The position numbers and the translations under genes are program-made. Source: Holophagaceae bacterium UBA706 (lineage in GTDB: Bacteria > Acidobacteriota > Holophagae > Holophagales > Holophagaceae). From it: DNA of 9,994 nt. Of this stretch, positions 7,001 to 9,994 are shown piece by piece (position 1 is the first letter of the stretch; each line of letters starts with the position of its first letter). The stretch lies in NCBI GenBank assembly GCA_002298155.1, contig DBME01000094.1:1-9994 (forward strand). The letters run 5' to 3'. Under the pieces are notes generated by a model. It searched no databases. It was not told the origin of the DNA and saw nothing but the letters and a program-made list of their open reading frames with translations.

Positions 7001-7369
7001 ATGCTCATCAACGGCTGGAGCGGCTCGGGCGGCGACGCCTTCCCCTACTACTTCCGCAAGGCGGGCCTCGGCCCCCTCGTGGGCCGGCGCACCTGGGGCG
7101 GCCTCATCGGCATCAGCGGCTCCCCCGGCCTCATCGACGGCGGCTCCGTGACCGTGCCCACCTTCGGCATCTACTCCACCGAAGGCCAGTGGATGATCGA
7201 GGGCCACGGCGTGGATCCCGACATCGAGGTGATGGACGACCCGGCCCTCACCGCCCAGGGCAAGGACCCCCAGCTCGACCGCGCCCTGCAGGAGGTGATG
7301 GACCAGCTGCGGAAGAACCCGCCCACCGCGACCCCCAAGCCCGCCTATCCCAACAAGGCAGGATTCTAG
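4097..7369 (+). CDS. Exported tricorn-like serine protease (peptidase family S41)
   Basis: A 1090-residue protease expected to degrade peptides outside the cytoplasm. Residues 1-21 form a signal peptide (cut near AHA|Q), unlike the cytosolic archaeal tricorn. Beta-propeller repeats follow, marked by SPDG-type motifs at 72, 117, 162, 357, 403, 450 and 495. A charged Lys/Asp/Glu linker (548-570) interrupts the second propeller. The helical catalytic part carries Ser754-His755, then a PDZ domain (about 765-850) and the C-terminal core with Ser977 (GWSGSGGDAF) and Glu1035 (IEGHGVDPDI). The spacing Ser754/Ser977/Glu1035 agrees with Ser745/Ser965/Glu1023 of Thermoplasma tricorn. The residue after the nucleophile is Gly978, where the archaeal enzyme has Asp966, a P1-specificity residue. 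A strong GAGGGAG ribosome site (4085-4091) lies 5 nt before the start. Residues about 98-136 use codons unlike the rest. Confidence 0.94.
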   Translation: MRSLTWLTLPMVLASGAYAHAQIDARLMRYPHVSATQIAFTYAGDIWVVAKGGGVAQRLSTPKGEEVFAHFSPDGKEIAFSANYDGNMDVYVMPVAGGVPTRVTHHPATDRVVGWTPDGGSVIFASGMESGRDRFSRLFLARKDGGLPKALPVPYGEFGALSPDGKVLAYTPISTDFRTWKRYRGGMASEIWLYDLEKKTSLRLPSEAGSNDSMPMWHGDTLYFLSDRDGAKRNNIWSYNLATKAFKQITFFKEFDVHFPAIGPDDIVLEAGGRLHRIELPTERLTEVKVEVVTDRAALRPRTENASRLIRNASPSPHCKRAVFEARGELFSVPAEKGFVVNLTNTPGVAERYPSVSPDGQQVAYFSDRSGEYELTLRPADGTGTERQVTHMGAGFRYNIFWSPDGKRVVFADQAMRINLCDIDTGKVQQVDKGNFMMDGALQGFHVSWSPDSRWFTYARDTPNQNSVVMLYDTKAGKAVQATSSFFNASDVVFDPEGNYLYLATGQAFSPTYSDLDATWIYQNTTRLAALPLRKDVPSPLAARNDADPKDEKKEDKKDEAKDDKKKAEKPSGPKAVEIDLDGLEGRMVLLPPPAGNYSDLGAVKGKVIFRRIAQPDPEEEGPVRGTLRYYDLEEREEKTIMADVDGSALTSDGSRILVNRKDAFAIVDVKPDQKFDKKMPTGDLPMKLDPAAEWHQIFTDAWRIERDMFYDPGMHGVDWKAMKLRYGKLLDECATREDVNFVIGELISELSASHAYRGGGDQEMPAQRGVGLLGADFSLENGQFRFSHILRGAAWDAQARSPLAQPGLNVKEGDYLLAVNHVPLDTKKDPWASFQGLAGKTVLLTVNDKPGPEGARDVLVETLPSEGHLRYQAWVEARRAYVEKASGGKVGYVYVPDTGIGGQTDLVRQFRGQWEKPGLIIDERFNSGGQIPDRFVEMLGRKVLNYWGVRDGMNWQWPTIAHNGPMAMLINGWSGSGGDAFPYYFRKAGLGPLVGRRTWGGLIGISGSPGLIDGGSVTVPTFGIYSTEGQWMIEGHGVDPDIEVMDDPALTAQGKDPQLDRALQEVMDQLRKNPPTATPKPAYPNKAGF

Positions 7370-7375
7370 AAATAT

Positions 7376-7386
7376 CGGGAATCCCG
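7376..7386. repeat. Short inverted repeat upstream of the sigma factor gene
   Basis: CGGGA and TCCCG flank a single A in an AT-richer stretch just after the tricorn stop. It is too short, with no loop, to be a terminator on its own. It could be an operator half-site pair or chance. Confidence 0.15.
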
Positions 7387-7413
7387 GCAATAATTCCCCC
7401 CGCACCTCCGTCA

Positions 7414-7419
7414 TATAGG
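7414..7419 (+). promoter_or_regulatory. Candidate -10 element before the sigma factor gene
   Basis: TATAGG lies in the 75-bp gap after the tricorn gene, 25 nt before the start at 7445. No matching -35 is visible, and there is no terminator in the gap, so the sigma gene may also be read from upstream. Confidence 0.25.
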
Positions 7420-7444
7420 GCGAAGGGATGCGAAACGGACGCCG

Positions 7445-7975
7445 ATGAAGGAAAGCCAGAACCGCCTGCTTGACGTGTTCTCCCGGGAACGGGAGCGGTT
7501 CCTTTCCTTCATCCGGCGCCAGACCTGGGAACTCTCCCATCTGGACCCGGAGGACATCCTCTCGGACGTCTTCCAGAACCTCTTCAGCAAGGCAGACCTC
7601 GTCGGCGAGGCGGAATACTACACCGCCTACATCTACCGTTCCCTGTCCAACCGCATCATCGACTCGCGGCGCCGCTCGGCGTCGCGCGCCGAGGACCCGG
7701 ACGTGGTCCAGCATCTGGCCGACCCGGGCCCGGGGGCCGATGACCTGGTCCATGCCGGGGAGCTGCGGGAACGCCTCGACCAGGCCATGGGGGCCCTGAA
7801 GCCCGGGGAGCGGTCCGTGTGGATCGCCACCGAGGTGGACGGGAAGACCTTCCGCCAGCTATCCCAAGAGACGGGTGAACCCGTCGGCACCCTTCTGGCC
7901 CGGAAGAACCGGGCCAAGACGAAACTGCGCCGTCTGTTGGCGGACCTCAACCAGATCCCCGGAGTCCTCCCATGA
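7445..7975 (+). CDS. ECF (extracytoplasmic function) RNA polymerase sigma factor
   Basis: A 176-residue sigma-70 family protein that would direct RNA polymerase to a small regulon. It has only the two domains of ECF sigma factors. The sigma-2 domain spans about residues 10-78, with DPEDILSDVFQNLF (34-47) for core binding and YIYRSLSNRIIDSRRR (62-77) for -10 recognition. A linker (79-103) leads to sigma-4 (about 107-167), with the helix-turn-helix region KTFRQLSQETGEPVGTLLAR (134-153). The start has only a weak GGA 5 nt upstream. A six-codon reading frame (7428-7448) overlaps it by ATGA and could couple translation. The stop overlaps the next start, also by ATGA. The usual anti-sigma gene with a zinc-binding cytoplasmic domain is absent; the coupled downstream membrane protein is the only candidate partner. 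No GGAAC-type ECF promoter with proper spacing is seen upstream, so self-control is not supported. Confidence 0.9.
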   Translation: MKESQNRLLDVFSRERERFLSFIRRQTWELSHLDPEDILSDVFQNLFSKADLVGEAEYYTAYIYRSLSNRIIDSRRRSASRAEDPDVVQHLADPGPGADDLVHAGELRERLDQAMGALKPGERSVWIATEVDGKTFRQLSQETGEPVGTLLARKNRAKTKLRRLLADLNQIPGVLP

Positions 7976-8310
7976 ACCATCACCACTGGCATCACCATGA
8001 ACGTCCCGGCTATGCCCGCGCCGCGGTCCACATCCTGGGCGCGGTCGTCCTGGGCGCCGCCCTGGCCTTCGGCTTCGGCTGGGTGGTCAAGCACCTCTGG
8101 AACGCCCTCATGCCCGAACTCTTCGGCCTGAAGGCCATCACCTACTGGCAGGGCCTCGGGCTCTTCATCCTGGCCAAGCTCTTCTTCGGTGGCATGCACC
8201 ACCGCCACTGGGGCCGGCACAAGTTCCGCCGGGGCTGCGGCCCCCGCCACCGCTGCCGGTGCGGAGAACCGGAGGCCCCCGGACCTGAAGGCCCCGGTCA
8301 GCCCGAATAA
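7972..8310 (+). CDS. Small His/Cys-rich membrane protein coupled to the sigma factor
   Basis: I do not recognise a named family for this 112-residue protein. The N-terminus is His-rich (His3-5 and His7-9 around Trp6). A hydrophobic helix follows at about 17-39, then a short amphipathic loop, HLWNALMPELFGLKAITYW (41-59), and a second, shorter hydrophobic stretch at about 60-74. The tail starts with HHRHWGRHKFRRGCG (76-90), continues with PRHRCRCGEPE, and ends in Pro/Gly-rich residues. Arg and Lys in both ends suggest that both face the cytoplasm, giving a hairpin with His/Cys clusters at the membrane face. The start overlaps the sigma stop by ATGA, with GGAG at 7961-7964 and 7-nt spacing, so the two proteins are probably made in a fixed ratio. 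Metal or redox sensing, or anti-sigma activity, is inference from composition and context. Confidence 0.8.
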   Translation: MNHHHWHHHERPGYARAAVHILGAVVLGAALAFGFGWVVKHLWNALMPELFGLKAITYWQGLGLFILAKLFFGGMHHRHWGRHKFRRGCGPRHRCRCGEPEAPGPEGPGQPE

Positions 8311-8345
8311 GGAAATTAAGATCCGGTATTCCCGCTCACCGGATC
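8311..8345 (-). terminator. Candidate intrinsic terminator overlapping the decarboxylase stop codon
   Basis: Read on the minus strand, GATCCGG (8345-8339), a 12-nt loop and CCGGATC (8326-8320) form a 7-bp stem, followed by the T-rich TTAATTTCC, which contains the TAA stop (8318-8316). The stem therefore lies within the last codons of the decarboxylase. The plus strand has no T-run after the stem, so it does not obviously end the opposing operon. Confidence 0.45.
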
Positions 8346-9800
8346 CGATCCAAGCCGCACCCCGGCGTCGAGGACGGCGGCCACGAGCCGCTCCACATCC
8401 TCGGCCCGGGAGCGGTGGTTCACGATGGCGGCGCGGATGGCCAGGTGGCCGTCGATGGTGGTCGTGGAGGGAGCCGCCAGGCCCGACTCGTGAAGGTCCG
8501 TGACGATGCGGGCATTGAGGGGATCGGGGTCCTTCCCCCGGTGCCGGAAGCAGACGATGTTCAGGTTGGCCGGCGCCAGGAGCTCCAGCTCCGGCCGGGC
8601 CTCGACCAGGGCCTGCAGGTGGCGCGCGAGCCGGCAGGTGCGCTCGATGGCGGCCCCCAGGCGCTCCGTCCCGTGGACCTTCAGGGTGAACCACGTCTTG
8701 AGGGCCCGGAACCCCCGCGACAGATCCGGTCCGAAATCGCAGGGCCAGTCGTGCCCGGCCGCAAGTCCCCGGTCCTCGCGCCGGAGGTAGGCCGCGGGGG
8801 AGGCGAAGGCCTCGCGGTGCCGGTCCGCGTTCCGCACCAGGAGGAAGCCCGCGTCGTAGGGGACCTGACCCCACTTGTGGAAATCCATGGCGATGGAGTC
8901 GGCCCGGCCGATGCCCGAAAGCATGGGGGCCAGCACCGGAGAGAGCATGCCCAGGGCGCCGTAGGCGCCGTCCACGTGGAACCAGAGCCCCTGGGCCGCC
9001 GCCAGGTCGGCGAGGTCCTCCAGGGGGTCGATGGCCCCCGTATCCACGGTGCCCGCCGTGCCCACCACCAGGAAGGGCTTCAGGCCCGCGGCGCGGTCCC
9101 GGGCCAGGGCCTCCTTCAGCGCGCCCAGGTCCATGCGCCAGCGCGAATCCACCGGCAGGACCCGCAGGGCGTCGCTGCCGAGGCCCGACATCTCCATGGC
9201 ACGGCGCACGCAGGAATGGGTGGATGCCGAGGCATAGGCCGTGAGGCCGTGCCCGGCCAGGCCCGTGCGCCGCACCTGGACCCCCAGGGCGGCGGTGCGC
9301 GCCACCAGGACGCCCATGAAGTTGGCCATGGAGCTGCCGGTCACGAAGATGCCCCCAGCATCGGCGGGGAACCCGAAGACCTCCGCCATCCAGCGGGTGA
9401 TCTGCCGTTCCACTTCGATGGGCATGTGGTCACGCCCGCCCAGGTTGGCGTTGATCCCCGCCGCCAGCATCTCGCCCAGGACCCCCGGGACGGTGCCGCC
9501 GCCATGCACCCAGCCCATGAAGCCCGGGTGGACATTGCCGGTGGCGTAGGGCATCACGGAAGCCAGGAACTGCCGGTGCACATCCTCGAGCGCGGCGGCG
9601 CCGGTGGGCAGGGGCTCTTGCACCGAGGCCCTCACGGCGGGGGGGATGGGCCGCCACACGGGCCGCTCCCTCACACCCTGGACGTAGTCAAGGACGTCAT
9701 CCAGCATGCGGTGGGCCTGCGCCCGCGTGCCCGGCCAGTCAGCCGGGTCCAGATCCCCCGCGTCCAGGGGAAAGAAGTCGGGATTCTCAGCGCTGCTCAT
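8316..9800 (-). CDS. PLP-dependent group II decarboxylase (aromatic amino acid decarboxylase-like)
   Basis: A 494-residue fold-type I PLP enzyme that would decarboxylate an amino acid to an amine in the cytoplasm. Landmarks are NVHPGFMGW in the N-terminal part, GIFVTGSSMANF (PLP phosphate region), STHSC (His195, the ring-stacking His), HVDGAYG (Asp277, pyridine-nitrogen partner) and DFHKWGQ (Lys309, Schiff base). Asp277-Lys309 spacing (32) equals that of animal DOPA decarboxylase. Tyr338 (AAYLRR) lies 29 residues after the lysine, the same offset as catalytic Tyr332 there. This argues for true decarboxylation, since related aldehyde synthases have Phe. The substrate (aromatic amino acid, aspartate or other) cannot be told. 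The start at 9800 fits where family-like sequence begins, but its GGGAGG touches the ATG with no spacer. The reading frame stays open upstream to 9902, through a terminator, so the longer form is unlikely. Confidence 0.9.
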   Translation of the reverse strand: MSSAENPDFFPLDAGDLDPADWPGTRAQAHRMLDDVLDYVQGVRERPVWRPIPPAVRASVQEPLPTGAAALEDVHRQFLASVMPYATGNVHPGFMGWVHGGGTVPGVLGEMLAAGINANLGGRDHMPIEVERQITRWMAEVFGFPADAGGIFVTGSSMANFMGVLVARTAALGVQVRRTGLAGHGLTAYASASTHSCVRRAMEMSGLGSDALRVLPVDSRWRMDLGALKEALARDRAAGLKPFLVVGTAGTVDTGAIDPLEDLADLAAAQGLWFHVDGAYGALGMLSPVLAPMLSGIGRADSIAMDFHKWGQVPYDAGFLLVRNADRHREAFASPAAYLRREDRGLAAGHDWPCDFGPDLSRGFRALKTWFTLKVHGTERLGAAIERTCRLARHLQALVEARPELELLAPANLNIVCFRHRGKDPDPLNARIVTDLHESGLAAPSTTTIDGHLAIRAAIVNHRSRAEDVERLVAAVLDAGVRLGSDPVSGNTGS

Positions 9801-9812
9801 CCTCCCATTGTG
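9801..9812 (-). promoter_or_regulatory. Unusual start region of the decarboxylase: CACAAT-GGGAGG-ATG
   Basis: On the minus strand a -10-like CACAAT (9812-9807) is followed directly by GGGAGG (9806-9801) and the ATG. The Shine-Dalgarno spacing is zero, which works poorly. If CACAAT is the -10, transcription would begin at or near the ATG, giving a leaderless mRNA. No good -35 is seen (GTCCGC at 17 nt is poor). Confidence 0.25.
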
Positions 9813-9872
9813 GACCCCCGAGGGGCCTGGCGGACCACTTTCCTCGCCAAGGCGTGCCCGGAGGCACCCATG

Positions 9873-9898
9873 AAAACGGCCCCCCGAAGGGGGCCGTT
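9873..9898 (-). terminator. Intrinsic terminator with UUCG tetraloop
   Basis: On the minus strand a perfect 10-bp stem, AACGGCCCCC and GGGGGCCGTT, closes a TTCG loop of the very stable C(UUCG)G type. The trailing T-run is TTTT (9876-9873). It begins 19 nt after the stop of the right-hand partial gene, so it ends that transcript and insulates the decarboxylase gene. On the plus strand no T-run follows. Confidence 0.9.
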
Positions 9899-9917
9899 CC
9901 ATGTGCGGGAAACCGTG

Positions 9918-9994
9918 CTACCGGAGGAACTTGGCCTCGAGGGCCGACCATTCCAGGTCCTGGCCGTCGTTCTCGGCCTTGAGTTCGCGAAGGC
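9918..9994 (-). CDS. 3' end of an unrecognised gene
   Basis: The last 24 codons and TAG stop (9920-9918) of a minus-strand gene enter from the right edge. The tail reads LRELKAENDGQDLEWSALEA then KFLR. It is charged, probably helical, and too short to name. I support it by its position directly before a strong same-strand terminator and by codon choice like its neighbours (CTC, GAG, AAG, GCC, CTG). The rest lies outside the window. Confidence 0.65.
   Translation of the reverse strand, partial: LRELKAENDGQDLEWSALEAKFLR

Noticed and set aside
7377..7413. Possible ECF autoregulatory promoter (GGAAT at 7378-7382 and CGTC at 7409-7412)
   Set aside because: The spacer is 26 nt, well beyond the 16-17 nt typical for ECF promoters.
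4061..7753. A 1230-codon open frame on the minus strand opposite the tricorn and sigma genes
   Set aside because: It mirrors the codon bias of the plus-strand genes. Its translation is low-complexity (Gly, Val, Ala, His, Asp) with no domain, while the plus strand has clear tricorn motifs.
7972..8000. His-rich N-terminus resembling an affinity tag
   Set aside because: It is interrupted by Trp, encoded by mixed CAT/CAC codons, and followed by native-looking coding sequence, so it is not a cloning artefact.
7633..8874. A 413-codon minus-strand frame spanning the sigma, small membrane protein and decarboxylase genes
   Set aside because: Low-complexity Arg/Pro/Gly translation, and it conflicts with three supported genes.
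9875..9898. The UUCG hairpin as a plus-strand terminator
   Set aside because: No plus-strand gene reaches it, and no T-run follows on that strand.

Overview
The window is very GC-rich bacterial chromosome with tightly packed genes and strong C/G-ending codon use. A secreted tricorn-type protease, an Acs-family ligase, a small ECF sigma factor and this base composition fit an Acidobacteriota-like organism, perhaps Holophagae. That placement is an impression from style, not a proven assignment. I see no mobile element, CRISPR array, tRNA, rRNA or phage gene. No stretch longer than about 130 bp lacks a gene.

Layout, left to right: (1) the N-terminal 102 codons of a CobB-type sirtuin (minus strand, cut by the window edge); (2) a divergent exported thioredoxin-fold protein with a CPYC motif; (3) a single-domain Old Yellow Enzyme-type flavoprotein on the minus strand, whose 3' end overlaps the thioredoxin gene by 6 bp; (4) divergent from it, an acetyl-CoA synthetase-family ligase; (5) 57 bp downstream, a 1090-residue exported tricorn-like serine protease; (6) an ECF sigma factor; (7) a translationally coupled (ATGA) 112-residue membrane protein rich in His and Cys; (8) a convergent group II PLP-dependent decarboxylase on the minus strand; (9) the last 24 codons of an unrecognised minus-strand gene, followed by a textbook UUCG hairpin terminator.

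Two links between genes deserve attention. First, the sirtuin lies close to an Acs-family ligase that keeps the acylatable lysine motif (PKTRSGK, Lys631). CobB deacetylates exactly this lysine in the well-studied enterobacterial system, so the pair could form a local acylation switch. Second, the sigma factor has no recognisable anti-sigma gene beside it. Its coupled partner is a small two-helix membrane protein with a His-rich N-terminus and a His/Cys-rich C-terminus. This is the best candidate here for an undescribed system: a metal- or redox-sensing membrane regulator of an ECF sigma factor.

Regulatory reading: the acs-like and tricorn genes share the octamer TGCGTCTA at almost the same distance from their start codons, which suggests a common promoter element. 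The sirtuin/thioredoxin divergent gap holds a 7-bp inverted repeat across both candidate promoters. The decarboxylase may be translated from a leaderless or nearly leaderless mRNA.
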